A stretch of 64,000 bases of DNA. It comes from Symbiodinium natans. Its lineage: Eukaryota; Sar; Dinophyceae; Suessiales; Symbiodiniaceae. Where the stretch lies: positions 186,001-250,000 of the forward strand of contig CAJNDS010000224.1 in assembly GCA_905221605.1 (NCBI GenBank), in the 5' to 3' direction. The notes beneath the pieces are model-generated. The model saw nothing but the letters and a program-made list of their open reading frames with translations. It made no database searches and was not told where the DNA came from. Both the position numbers and the translations under genes were made by a program. Positions 13,501 through 27,312 of this stretch are shown one piece after another. Every line of letters begins with the position of its first letter. Positions within the stretch are counted from its first letter, which is position 1.

Positions 13501-16500
13501 GCAAAATTAAACCTTACACCCTGAAAAGACGCCTGTTGAGGCCACTTCGCGAGAGACGTCGGCTCCTTCGAGTGCAGCCCCTGCCTCCCGGGCTACGAGG
13601 CCCCCGAGATGGGCCTGGAGACTTGCATCAGGCCGGCAGAAGGGCCGAGAGAGCTCGCTTTTGCAGCCTTTTGGGTTTTTGCCTTGTGTGCGAAGTCAGG
13701 AGTCAGAAGCAATCTCCCCCCCTCCCCATTTTGTTTGTGGGGTTTAGGGTTTGTAGGGTTTGTAGGGTTTGTGGGGTTTAGAGTTTAGGGTCTAGGGCCT
13801 TGAAGGGCTTTTTCAGGGAATTCGAAGTAACAATGAGGGCTCTCGCTTGAGGTGCGAGCCGGGCTCCTACATGCCCTCGGCGCGGGGCACGTCCTGCCTG
13901 GCCTGCGGGCTCCAGCAGATCACCCGGGAGAGCGGCGCCGAGTCCGAGGCCGAGTGCCTCTGCGCGGAGGCGACCTTCATGTGCCTCGGAGTTCCCCCCC
14001 CCCCCCCTAGGATTTCTTTTTAAGTCTCTTTACATTTTGGCTATTTTTCACTTAGAACCCAAGGGAATATTGAGAAAGAGTATGCTTATATGAAAAGGCT
14101 CTAAGAGGGGAGCCGAGGTGCAGGCACACCAACACCCTGGAGCACTCCGAGCCCGAAGGCTGCATCTCCTGCCCGGAGGGCCTGCGATGCCCGGAGGGCC
14201 TGGGCCCTCCCCTGCAGCAGGAGGGCTACTGGGCCGACCCGGAGGACTTCCTGGCCTCCTTCACCTGCGAGGCCTCGGTCCTGCGCTGCCGCAACAAGCA
14301 CGAGTGCCCGGCAGGCAGGCGTCTTCCGGGTTCAAGGGCCTATTTATGGGCTCCCTTTTTTTGTCCCAACTTGTGCCCTGGTCGCACTCCCCGCGCGACG
14401 CAATGCGCGGCGTGACGCGCTGCGAGCGAGCTCGCTAGGTTTATAAGTGCGGCGCTGCGAATGGCTACGCCACAGGCTAGACGCACTCGTGCTGCTTTGT
14501 GTGCACGGAGCGGTCTCTTTTGCACGCTGCCCTTTTTTTCGCCACCCTATTCCAACACACCCTCTCGAGGCCCAATTAGGCGTTTTCCCAATTCCCAGGG
14601 CCCATAAGCCTTCCACAATGATTTCAAGTTGGGATGTTCCCCCTTATACTAACACCTTAGCAGGAATTATCATCGGGGACACTCTAATCCCCATTAAGGA
14701 CTAGTACAGGGGGGGGGAACATCCCAAACTCCAAGCCAAGTCCTGATCACAGGGGCCATGGGGCAATGCGCCAGTGGGCGCCAGGGCCTCGCATGCAACA
14801 ACTGCCAGAGGAGTCTGCGGGCTTTGCATTCAGGGGAGGTTGAGAGCTTTTCGTGTCGTTTAGACTTGTTGAGGCCCCGAAACCCCCAAAACCCAAAAAC
14901 TTCTCCCAAGCCCTTTAAGCCCCGAAAGCCCCCAAGCCCGAGATTTGGCCAAGAGCCCCCCTGTGAGGAACCATTACCCTGTGGAAGATGGCCCCAACAT
15001 GGGGACGTGCCAGCCCTGTGGGGACTCTTGGGCTAGTCTCGGGCTCCTTGTTGCAGGTTTGATGAGCTATGATGATGCAATCTGGTGTCTTCTCGCATAT
15101 ATTCTCATACAGTACACGATGACATGAGTCGATTCGAGTGAAGTACGCTAGAACACCTGCTAGTAGGTCTAGGTTTCCTTCCTAAACCCAAGTCGAAAAG
15201 CTTACTGCCAAGCCCAAACCCGACCTAAGGAGAGCGACTATCTTCCCGGTGTCTTGCTCTTCATCTTCGTGCCGACGGCCCTGGTTGCCGTCAGCCCCTG
15301 GGATCCCTAATATGCGACGTCTCCTTTGTTGATTTTTTGCTTTTCTTTTCCCCTCAAGGTTGGGCTTTTTCCCTTGCAAGGGAGCCCCCTTAGCCACCCT
15401 ACGAACCACATGCAAGCCCTCCTTGACCCCTTGAAGCCCTCAACCCCTCCCCCCCCTCCCCCAAAAACAAAAAAAACCTAAAAATAACACGACCCAAAGC
15501 TCCCAACAACAGATCTCGGGCGAACCCCAGGCATGATGAAGATGGAGCCCAGCCAGCTCAGCCCCTACGCTGCAGCTTCGGGTAAGAGAAAGCGCGCACC
15601 TAAGCCCTAAGCCCGGAAGCTTCCACTAAAAGATAGTGCTTATGTGAACATGTGTTAAAGGCACAAGCAGATCGAATTTCATAGTACGTAATATCAGGAA
15701 TATCATATCACTGTATTCCCCTAAAGCCCACAAGCCGTCTCCCGAACTTTTAGACGACACGGGCTGCTGTTTCCTCCAAGGAGCCCCTGGGCGCCCCCTC
15801 AAACTCTCAAAAGCCCTCCTCCACCGCAAGAAAAAGTGCCAAGCTCCGAACCTCCTCTCTAGAGGGCCTAAACGTCAAAGCCCTAAAGTCTCGAAACCCC
15901 AATTACCTCCATCCCAAAGCCTTCTCGACCCCAGCACTTGTGGGCTTCGGTGGGTTTCAGGTTCTGAGGCTTAGGGTTAAAGGGAGGGTTTTGCGGGTTT
16001 GGAGACCCCTAAACCCTAAACCCTAAACCCTAAACCCTAAACCCTAAACCCTAAACCCTACACCCTACACCCTAAACCCTAAACCCTCAATTGATCTGAA
16101 GACCGGTTTGTTGGAAGGCTTCAACTTGCTGACGGCCGCCGCAGTGGCGAGCCAGCTGATCGTGGCCATCCAGGCCACCCCGAAGCCCTTTGCAAACTGT
16201 AGGGTTCTAGGGTTCTACGGTTTTAGGGTTCTAGGATTTTAGGGTTTTAGGCTTTTATGGTTGTTTTAGGGCTTAAGGGTTACATCAAAACCCCCAAGCC
16301 CCATATTCCCCAAAACCCTATTCCCTTTATACATATATGCTCATGCATATGACGTTTTCTGCATATCTACATATAGAGAGAGATATATAGATGTGCATGG
16401 CTTGCAGTTGAGGGGTTGAGGGTTTTCGCTGGGGGATTGAGGCTTGTGGGTTTCGGGTTGAGGGCTGTCCACCGCCGGTTTGGGCCACAGGCCCGGAGAG

Positions 16501-19500
16501 CTTGATGACAGCAGCCTATGTTGAATGAGCTGCTTCTGGCCTTCTCCTGAAAAATTACCAGCCTTGTCACCTCAGAATCAATTGCATGACTTACAATGTG
16601 TAGTCCACAAAATCTTAGTCTGACCCCAACCTTAAACCCTAAACTGCATATGCTACGCCTCTTACTTTGAGGTTCATGGTACTTATTATCCAATGATAAC
16701 TGTACTTATGACTGATATTAGGGCACTTAAAGGGGCTTACAAGTGGGTTCTCAGCACAGTTAGAAGTGTTTAATAAAGTACCCCTTAGCCCTAAGCCCTA
16801 AGCCCTAAGCCCTAAGCCCTAAACCCTAAACCCTAAACCCTAAACCCTGAACCCCTTTAAGTACCATGAACCTCCAAGTAGAGATGTTTTGGGCTGTTTT
16901 TTTTTGTGTTGGACGTCAGGCGCTGGGCTCCATGCAGCAACTTGGAGATCTTGCTCTGAGTGTAGGGATTTGTTAGGGTTGAGGCTTTATGGTTTCGGGT
17001 TTCGGGTTTAGGGGTTTAGGGTTTAGGGTTTAGGGATTTAGGGTTTAGGGGATGTTCCGGCCGGCCAGGAGTGCTGCTTTTAGCTTTCAATTCCCTGCCT
17101 TGCCTTTGTGTGAGTTTTGGGGACACGGGGTTATCATTGGGTTACATGGTACAGTTATAATTAGTTACTAAGTATCATGAACCTCCAAGTGGGCACCGCC
17201 CAAGATTTCGAACCTCCTCTGAACACACGCCGGGTTTTCGTCTGTTGCGGCACCCCTCCTCCCCAACCCTAAACCCTAAACCCTAAACCTTAAACCCAAA
17301 GCCTAACCCCCCCCCCAAACCCCCCCCAACAAGCAAGTGACGTCGGTCGGGAGACTTCCATCGCCCCATCCGCTGATATCCGCTGTCTGGGTCATCGGGT
17401 CTCCCTCACTTGGTCCTCGAGAGATGGGGGCTACTCCTTTTGTCGGGAGTGCAACTTTGTGCCACCTTCCACACCGATATTCGCTGTGGAAGCCTTCCGC
17501 GGAATGGTCAAGAAACTCTAAGAACCCGAACCCGACAAACCCTTGGGTTTGGGGACCCTTTTCAAAGATCCTTTAAGGGAAAATTTTGGGCTAGATGAGA
17601 AGTACATGAAGGGAAACCCTTAAAGACCCTAGTAACGCGAATAGCCCTAAACCCTAAACCCTAAACCCTAAACCCTAAACCCTAAACCCTAAACCCTAAA
17701 CCCTAAACCCTAAACCCTAAACCCTAAACCCTAAACCCTAAACCCTAAACCCTAAACCCTACCAAGGCAGCTCGCCATCGAGTGGCAGCATCCTGTGAAG
17801 GGCCTCCTGGAGTTCACGGTGCCCCGGCGGCGCTGCTTCGAAAAGAGGGGGGGGGATCTCTTAGCAGGGGTTTAGGGTTAGGGTTTAGGGTTTAGGGTTT
17901 AGGGTTTAGGGTTTAGGGTTTAGGGTTTAGGGTTAGGGGCGCTCAGGGGGTTGGGGGGTTGGGGGGGCGGGGGTTTTGAAGAGGGCTTTGCTGGGGAGCT
18001 CGGGGGTTTGGGGCTGTGGGTTGCTTGGATTCTTTTTGGTTTTTAATTGTGTTCAAGTGCTCAGAAGCTTGAGCATCGAGTTTAAGGTTGTTTTTGGCTA
18101 CAAGTTGTATCCGTGTGGGAATAGGCAGGATGTGATGTTCCCAAGCGGAAGACCCCAAAGCCTTTTCAATCCGCCTGTGCCCGATTCAGTCGAGGAAGCG
18201 CCTTACTTCAGGTGTCTGCTTTAAGTATGCGTTGACATTTTCGACCATGTCAGCTTTCAAGCTCCTAGGATCGAGAGCATGCCAGCTTCCACCTCAAGCA
18301 CCAACCCCAAGTTCTTCGCACGTGGCTCTGCCCCCCCCCCCCCCCCCCCTCTCCTTCCCCACACTGTGCTGTCTGCTCATGGAGCCAGGACATTCTGACC
18401 CTGGACTTCGACTTCGTCCGCATTACCTGCCACTTGTTTGCTTGAGAGGATGGGAAAAGGTTCAGCAGGGGGGGGGCACTCCTAGGGAGGCCCCCCCCCC
18501 CCCCAAGAAGAGCCCAATTAAAAGCAATAAACCCTTCTGGTGCTCTTCCCCAAACAAAAAGGGCAGGGCCCCTTTTGTAAGGCTCGTTAAAAGGGATGGG
18601 TGAAGGTTTGCCGCGCCCCCGCTGCTCTCTTTAAAGGCCTCTCGGGCACCGACAGCCCGGTGCTGAAGTTCGTCATGCGGCTGCTGACTTGCCCGACTCT
18701 CTGCGCCATCCTCTTCGCTTCGCCCCTGGGGCTGAAGAAAGCTAGAGAGTATCCGAGAGCTGAGGGCTTCGAATTTTGAAAGGCTAGGGTGAAATGCTTT
18801 GGACCTTTTAACCTTTAGACTTGGGGGGGGGCTGCGCAACAAACCCTCCACAGCGCCCCCCCTAAAAGCCCAACAACCCTCGCAAGGCCCCCTAAAAACT
18901 CAAAGGCCCAAAGAGCAACCCTCCTCTTTCCCCCTGCCCCTCCCTACTTGGCACCCCCCTTTAAGGAACCCTAAAACCCTAAAACCCTAAAACCCTAAAA
19001 CCCTAAAACCCGAAAACCCGAAACCCTAAACCCTAAAACCCTAAAACCCTAAAACCCTGAAACCCTGAAACCCTGAAACCCTAAAACCCTAAAACCCTGA
19101 GGTGGTTCCTGGGCAAGCTCCTGGGCCGCCCGAAGCCCCTGGACAGCCTCCTGAACCTCTGCGGCCTCTGCCTCTTTGCCTTCTTCCTTTCGACCCTCGG
19201 CCCTTAGGGGCGGGGGGGGGGGTTTGTTCTTTTTGGTTTCCTTTTTTGAGAGAGAGACAGAGAGAGAGAGGGAGAGGGAGAGGGAGAGGGAGAGGGAGGG
19301 AGAGGGAGGGGGAGGGGGGAGGGGAGGGGGGAGGGAGGGGGAGGGGGAGGGGGGTGGAGGGGGAGGGGAGGGGGAGGGGGAGGGGGGGAGGGGGAGGGGG
19401 AGGGGGAGGGGGAGGGGGAGGGGGGGAGAGAGAGAGAGGGCTCTTGAGCGGGCTTCCTTCGGGTTTTTTGTAGGGCTGAGGGTTGAGAGGTTGAGGGGTA

Positions 19501-22500
19501 GAGCACCCTGGACCGGGCGGCAATCATGCGGCGGGCGGGTGGGGGGGTTTGGGATTTATGCCCGAGGCATGGGGCTTAGGCCCTGAAGTCCTGCAACTGC
19601 CTAAGCCCTAAACCCCTACTAGACGCTCGACCCCAAGCCCACAACCTGCTGTAACCCCAAAAAACTCCTCGCTATTAGCTGTGCAAAGTGTCGGGTAACG
19701 ACTGCTCCCTGAGGATCACTTTGGCCACGTTGAGCCCGCTACGTTGCGTGCCGAATCCGAACGGAGACCGAGCTGAACGTGGGAGCAGGGTAGGGTTGAG
19801 GGTTGAGGCTTGAGGTTTGAGGGTTTAAGGCTTAGGCCTTTCGAAACACGTGCTCGGGCTGAGGCACAGGACTCAGAAGAGGCTCTGAAACCCAAACGGG
19901 CCCGTTGCTCCCCCTTACATGTCAGTACAACCTCCCAGAAACAGCCCTCAACTTGTATCGGAAGTGTGTGCCTAAGACGTTCTTGGGCTTTTGGGCAAAG
20001 GAACCAGGTCCCCCGATTCGAAAAGGCGCCAGGCGAATGGCCCCCAAGAAACACCCGGAGCCTTGAACTTCCTTGAAGTTTAGGGTTTAGGGGTTCAGGG
20101 TTCAGGGTTCAGGGTTCAGGGTTCAGGGCTCAGGGCTCAGGGTTTAGGGTTGCCAAACCCAATCCTCGAGCCCAAGCACGAAGAGCCCAGGGACCAGCTC
20201 GCTGATCACGGATCCAGGCGGGCAGTTCTCTACTTTGGGGGCTCAGGGCCTTTTGGCATCTTTCGGGTCCACCCGAGATGGATCCCAAAATAGCAGGGCC
20301 ACACTTAGAGAGACCCTAAACCCTTCTTGTGGCCGGCTGTGGGGTCTGGGTTGACTCCCCGGGCCCGAAGGCCCTCAAACGTCAAAGCCGCCTCATCATG
20401 GAATCCCACGCCCCTGCACAAACAAACTGAGCCCAAAATATCCCTTTCTCCGATAACCCCGAACCCCCCACCGCCACAGGCATCCCCTTCTTTCTTCCTA
20501 AGCCCTCAACCCCTAAACCCGAAACCCTAAGTCTCCAATCCCCCAAACCCCCACAGGCATCCTGTGCTACGTGTCCAACGAACATCTCGCCCTGGTCGGC
20601 CTGGCCGCCGCGGGTGTTCTGAGCCAGCCGGTGCCTTCGGCTCAACTTTCGGGGGGGTTTAGGGTTTAGGGTTTAGGGTTCTTAGGGTTCAGGTTTAGGG
20701 TTCAGGTTTCGGGTTCAGGGTTCCCCCGGTACCGGCTAGTTTCGGAACCCCCTGGAAAAGGTGGAGGATTGAAAGCTTGGGGCTTTAGAGAAGCCGAGTC
20801 CGACTGGTCTTTTTGGGGCAGGTTTTGGGGCTCCGCAATTCTTTCCCCTTAGGTTCCCATACTCGCGTGGGCCACCTATGCCACCATCAAGTACCCCTCG
20901 CGGGTTGCCAGCGGCCGAGCCCTTCGCCGCGTGAACCGCTACCGGTTCATGTTCCACAGGTTCAAGGCGGACAAGCGCCTCGGTACGAGAGGGTTGGTCG
21001 CAGGCCTTTTGTGCCTGTTTGTTGTGTGTTGCTCTTCTGTGGTTTGCTGAAGTGTATACAGGGGTGTGGAGCCTAACGGCTTCGTTTTGTTTGTACATAG
21101 GTACTGGTACGGCCTGGTCTTGCTGGTCCGCAATGGCCTGGTGGCCACGCTGCCCATCGTGACGGTGGAGATGCCAGAGCTGCAGGTGCCCTCCATGGGC
21201 CTGATCCTCCTGGCCAGCGGCGCCTTGCAGGCCCGGACCTACCCGTGGCGCACGGAGCAGGCGAACCACGTGGAGTTGTTGCTCATCGGGCTGCTGATTT
21301 TGATGCTCCTGGCTGCTGCCCCGCTGCTGAGCCACGACGTGCAGCGGTCCTCCAACTTGCTGGGCTGGCTCCTCTGCTTCCCGGTGATTGGGGTCATGGT
21401 CGTGGGGGCCGCGGCGCTGCTCCGGGCTGGCCTCAAGCACGCCTGGCGCCGGCGCCTCTACGGCATCTTCCTGTGCCACCACAAGGCCTGGGGGGGGCAG
21501 AACTGACCGGTTGGGGTTCTCGTGGCTTCTCCTTTCTCGGACCTTGCGAACGCAAGGGCGAAGCCCTCAACCCATGTAAGCCCTCAACCGCCTCAACCGG
21601 CTCAACTGCCTAAACAGCAAAACCCTCTAGTTTCAACTCCCCTGAGTTCCCCCCCCTTCTCGAACCACAAGCCTCAGGGCGGTGCCGGCAGCCTCTGCCG
21701 ACTGGTAAAGAGCCATCGTTGTGATTCAGGGGCGTGATTGGGGGGGTTCATGTATTGGGAACTCTCTCTTTAATGGCAGTTGTTTGGGTTTGCCCGAAGC
21801 GTGCCCGATCCTCTAAACTTCTAGCCGCCCCAAGGCCCGACACTTCAAGTTCGACCCCTGAGGTAGTGCGCCCGAGGACTTCCAAAAAACCGAGGGCTTC
21901 TTGGGGTTCAACAATTTCAGGGCTGAGATCGCAAAACCTGAACACTTTTCCCTCTCCTCCAGAAAACCCTAAGCGCCTAAAGAACGCTGAAGGCTTTCAA
22001 GCCAAATCCTTGAACCCTCTTATCCCTTCCAGGGCCCCGAACTCCGGCGCATTTACAGCCCTTTCTTCACCCCAACCGCCAGCGAAACCGGAGCAAACAA
22101 CCCGGCCCCTCCCAACATCTCGGATTTGAGCCCAAGGTGGCTGGTACTAGAAAAACGAAGATTCTGCAGGGCCTTGGGAGATTCAAAAGCGTTTCATTTC
22201 GACGCGTTTCCATGGCTTGAGAGGGCTGACCAACCGTGCAACCATGTACAGACGGGGCCGCAATCAGGGTTGCCTAAACCCTTGCACCCGAATTCTCAAA
22301 GGATTCAGACTCGCACTCCTAAGTTTGTACCTCTAAAGGTTCCCCTTTTAAATGCTCCCTTGAGGGCCCTTAAAAAGGGTCCCCAAAACCCAAGGGGTAC
22401 AACCTTAAGGGTTAGTGGCAATCCACCGCCCAGGATCCTGATCGCGCGGAAAACCCCTACCCGCGTATTCTTGGACTGCGACCAGTTGGAGAACCTGGAC

Positions 22501-25500
22501 AGGGTTGCGGGCGCATGTCGGCTTCAGGGTTCAGGGGTGCTCTGGAATTATGCAGCAAGAACGGGGGCGACGCCCTAGAGGTTTGTGAATTTTGGCGCCA
22601 GGCAGCTAAGGAGGACTCGTCTCAGCTCGGGCGTGTCCTCCTTTGGGAGACCAGGCTTCTGTTGGCGCATCCTGTGCTCAGCAAAAGCCTGAGCAAAGGA
22701 ACCACCCAGCCCCCAAAACTTCACACAGGACTTTCTCTTCGACATCGTTCGCACCGCTACAAGGAGTGCCACTTCTCGGTTGCTTTGAATTGGGAGGGTT
22801 TCACCGTGTGGGGGTTTCCGAACTTCGGGCTACCTTATTGGGGTCCTTATTATAAGGGGATCCTACTCTTTGGGGATCTATGTTGGCGGTCCCCTGTTTT
22901 CGGAGTGTGTCTTCAAACGTTGCAGGGGCCTTCAGGGTGCTTCCCCATGGGGTTTTCACGCAATTGGGGGTACGTGGAGTGTTCAGGCAGGCCTCGAAGT
23001 ACCATAGGCCCGAAATCCAAACCCCTAAACCCTGAACCCTAAGCCCTACACGACACCCTATAAACCCTAAACCCGACACCCGTGCAGGAGTATCGTGGTG
23101 GTGCTGACGCCCGAAATCCTCAAGCGCGTGCCTGGGCGGAGTGGGCCAACCTCACAAAGCCTTGAGACCCTCGAGCTTTGGGTGGTCTTGGGCAAAGTGA
23201 GACCCTGAACCCTACACTCCTGAAACTCCTGAATCCGAAAACCCTAAACACCCAAAGCCCTTATCAAACCCTAAGCCCTAAAGCCCCCCCCCCCCCTCCC
23301 TTCGAAATTTCAAAAATGTCTAAACCCCAAACCCCTAAACTTCCAATCCTCAAGCCGCAAGGCTCGAGAGCCCCTAAGACCCCAACTTCGAAACCGCAAA
23401 CCCCAAACCCCAAACCCTAAACCCTAAACCCTAAACCCCAAACCCTAAACCCTAAACCCTAAACCCTAAACCCTAAACCCTAAACCCTAAACCCTAAACC
23501 CTCAACCCCCAGAAGCGGCCCGAAGAGCCCGAAGAAGGGCTCGGCTAGTAGGGGTGCAGGGCACCTTCCTTTTGTTTTTTTGGGTGGGGGGGGGGGGTTT
23601 CTTCCGATTCCCTTTCTTGAAAGTAACACGCCCCTGAGATGGGGTTTAGGGTTGAGGATTTGGGTCTAAGGGGGGTCCAGGGCCAGTGGGAGAATTCTTG
23701 GCGGGTTCGAAAGTTGGGGAGGGGATTGTCGCTTCCTGCGCTGAGGTGTGGTGCGCCGGCGAGATCACCACCGCCTTCAAGACCCCTGGCTTGTGAAGCA
23801 ACTTAAACACTGGGGTGGTTTAGGGTTTAGGGTTTAGGGCTTGTTATGATGTTTGCACACTTCCCAAGTATGGGAACTTAAAGTAGGTGACCATGACAAT
23901 CGGAGCCCCTTTAAGTTCATAGTCTGGTAGCTGATGGAACTTCAGCCCTAACCCCGAAACCCTACACCCCAAACCCTATTCCCTAAACCCTAAACCCTAA
24001 ACCCTAAACCCTAAACCCTAAACCCTAAACCCTAAACCCTAAACCCTAAACCCTAAGCCCTAAACCCTCATGTGCCCCCAGGAACGGCATCATCACGGTG
24101 CCCCTGCAGTGCGATGGCTACATTCCCCTGACCGAGGAGGGACGAGAGCTAATCCTGCCCCTGGACTGAGAGAGTTGAGGTTCTTGGGCTTCTACAACCC
24201 TAAACCCTAAACCCTAAACACTAAACCCTGAACCCTAGACCCTAAACCCTAAACCCAACCCCCGGAATTTAGGGTCAGGGTTTAGGGTCCTTAAGGGAGG
24301 GGGCAAGGGGGGGTTCCCTACTACTCCCCACTACTCTTTCGGGAGCTTCCCTTAGGTTTAAGGTTCTCTAGGTACCTACCCCCCATGAATCCCCTCCCTT
24401 CGGGATGCTATACTTAGTTGAAGCTTCTGTGGCAAGAGCCTGCCCTGGAGCCCCGAACCCAAAACCCTCATAACCAGCAGAAGCCCCGTCATGAAAATCC
24501 CTGCAACCCCATGAAACACCATGAAACACCATGAAACCCCATGAGCCCTAACCCCGAAACCCTAAACCCTAAACCCTAAACCCGAAACCCTAAACCCTAA
24601 ACACCCCCAAAGGTCCTTGTGGACACCTCAGCAAAAGCAGATGCTGGCCGGGTACGGAGTCGAGGCGGACGACATCCGGGCCGCGTCTCCGGGCCAGGGT
24701 TTAGGGTTTAGAGGGTTTAGAGGGTTTAGAGGGTTTAGGGTTTAGGGTTTAGAGGGTTGAAGGCTTAGGTCTAGAGGGTTTAGGGCTTAGAGGGTTTAGG
24801 GTTTAGAGACTTTACGGCTTAGGAAAAGAGAGCGGGGCTTCAGACCCTGAATGAAAACTGCGTCTTCCCCATGGACTCTCGCACATTTCTATTACGGAGT
24901 TTAGGCGCCGTTTTTGTTTTGGAGGGCGGTTCCTTGTCAAAACCTTAAACCCTAAACCCTAAACCCTAAACCCTAAACCCCAAACCCTAACCCTAAACCC
25001 TAAACCCCAAACCCTAACCCTAAACCCCAAACCCCAAACCCTAAACCCTAAACCCTAAACCCTTAAGGCTTCTGTCTTCAGAAGCTAAGCGCAGCTCAGG
25101 TACCACTGGCTGCAGGAGGAGCTTGAGCCGCTAAGGATGCCACGTTTCGGACCGGCCCGCTGGCTTCCTTTTTTGCCGGGTTGGATAGGGTTTAGGGTTT
25201 AGGGTTTGGGGTTTAGGGTTTGGGGTTTAGGGTTTGGGGTTTAGGGTTTAGGGTTTAGGGTTTGGGGTTTGGGGTTTAGGGTTTAGGGTTTAGGGTTAAG
25301 GGTTCAGAGGGTTCAGAGGGTTCAGAGGGTTCAGAGGGTTCAGAGAGTTCAGAGGGTTCAGGGTCATTGCTTCGGTCGGCGCGGGAGGGGTTCAGGGAAG
25401 TTTTGGGGCTTGGGGGCTTAGGTCCAGGGGCTTTTTGCAAAAAGGCCAAGCCCCTCCAAACTATTCTTGGACCTAAGCCCCAAAGAATAAAACCCGACAC

Positions 25501-27228
25501 CCTAAACCCTAAACCCTAACCCTCAACCCTCAACCCCAAACCCCAAGCCCCTGAACACCTAAAAACCTGAAAGTTTCCAAGGTCCGCGGACAGGGAGGAG
25601 GAAGCCCTAAACCCTAAACCCTAAACCCCAAACCCGAAACCCTAAACCCCAAACCCCAAACCCCAAGCTCTAAACCCAAACCCTAAATCCCAAGGTCGCA
25701 GACAGGGAGGAGGTGGTCTGGGAGCTTCTGCAACAGTGCGGGATGGTGTCGATGTTGCGGAACTTCTCCCTCAAGCCGGGAGGATCCAGGAGAGGGCTAT
25801 AGGTTCGGTTTAGGGCTTAGGGTTTAGGGTTTCGGGTTTCGGGGTTTCGGGGTTTCGGGTGTAGGGGATTGGGGCTTGGGGGGGGGTTGGGGACTCTCAG
25901 GCAGAAGGCCCAAACACCGCCCTCTGAACCCGAAAGCCCATAAACCCCCCCCCCCCCCTTTCACATGACCCCCATAAAGCCGCAAGAAGAGAGGAGCAGC
26001 CTCGCCACCTCCAGGGCTCGAATTCTGATCATGAGCGCCCTGGCGCTGTTGTGGTTCAAGGGTTCAGGGGCGTTGGGGGTTGGGGGTTTGTTTGATTACT
26101 TGTTGGGGTGGGCTTGGGGTTTGCTTGCGGGTTCATGGGGGGTCTTGTGGGTTTGGGGATGTGGGTTTTCTTTTCGCTTTTGGTGGGTTTGGGGAGCTTT
26201 GGGCTGTGGGCTTAGGGCTTAGGCGGGGGCTTGGGCTTAAGGGGGTCGGGTTTAGGGTTTCGGGCTTGAGGGGGTTGAGGGGCTAGGGAGGGTACGGCTT
26301 TTCGCTTTGTAGAGACGTGCTCGATTAGGAGCTTAGGGTTCGGGACCCCTTTGCTGTGGGAGAGCTGCTCTTGGGCCACGGGTGTTTCGGGGTGCTCTCC
26401 TCGTGCCTTGGGGGGGTTTTGGATTGGGGGGGATGAGCTGAACTTTGGGGCTTCTGTGGTGCCCTGAACTGAAAAAAACCCCAAGACCCGAAAAGCCTGA
26501 ACCCCAACACCCTACAGACCCCCAGAACCCCGAAGCCCTAAAGCCCTTAAAGAAGCTCTGAAGCTTTTTCCGACCCCCCAAACCTCAAACCTGTGGCCAG
26601 GCTCTGTGTCAGACGCCGAGTGCCTGTCCTCCTGTGAGGTCTTCCAGCTCATGTTGCAGGCACTCGGGACTTGAGGGTGTACACGGTTTAGGACCAGGTC
26701 GGGTCCAAGGTGTCCTACGAGGTAGTCAGAGGTAGTCAGTGTAGTCCCCATCTACAAGTTGGGATAGAGCTACCCGCACCCTAAGCCCCCCCCCCCCCCC
26801 CCCCCCCGAAAATCCTGAAAAAACCCCAGGAGCCCTGCGCATCATACTGCCCCCAGCTTCCCTCCCCACAAAAACCCACACAAACACCCACCAAGAACCC
26901 CCCAAAAAGATGCCTTAAGCCCAGAGCACAATGCCATGAACAGAAACGCGCCACACATGTGCCTTACACCCGTAGAGCTCGGGAGCAGGCGCAACTGCGG
27001 GTGGAGTGCACCGTGGTCCAGCATCGGCGGCAGATGCTCAAGTGGAAGCCCTTCGCCTACTACCTGGCCCCTCGGCGCCAATTTTTTCCATCGGGAATTC
27101 GGGAAGTAGACGCCCTATAGGAAGCCCCCACCCCTGCCCTCCACCTTAGACCCTGAAAACTCTACTCTCCCTGCCCCATTTCTCCCTTGCTCCTTCTCAG
27201 CCTTTTTCAAACGCGCTTTATCTCTCCT

Positions 27229-27312
<84 letters not shown>

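Noticed and set aside
19089-19586. Proline-rich or arginine/glycine-rich proteins on both strands
   Set aside because: They are caused by the G/A-rich simple tract; they start and stop with it and have no other coding character.
20159-20245. Possible receptor exon reading PKHEEPRDQLADHG
   Set aside because: Open, but it does not resemble the expected family segment between the 19688 and 20557 exons and is charged where a membrane segment is expected; left out of the gene model.
20736-21482. 248-residue minus-strand protein
   Set aside because: It lies opposite the membrane exons of the receptor gene, which have clear hydrophobic helices, splice sites and family-like motifs on the plus strand. 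The minus frame is a GC-rich shadow.
23512-23560. Possible exon after the CCCTAAA array (reading EEGLG-like)
   Set aside because: No frame fits between the exons at 23087 and 23745, and it would interrupt the TIR-like order.
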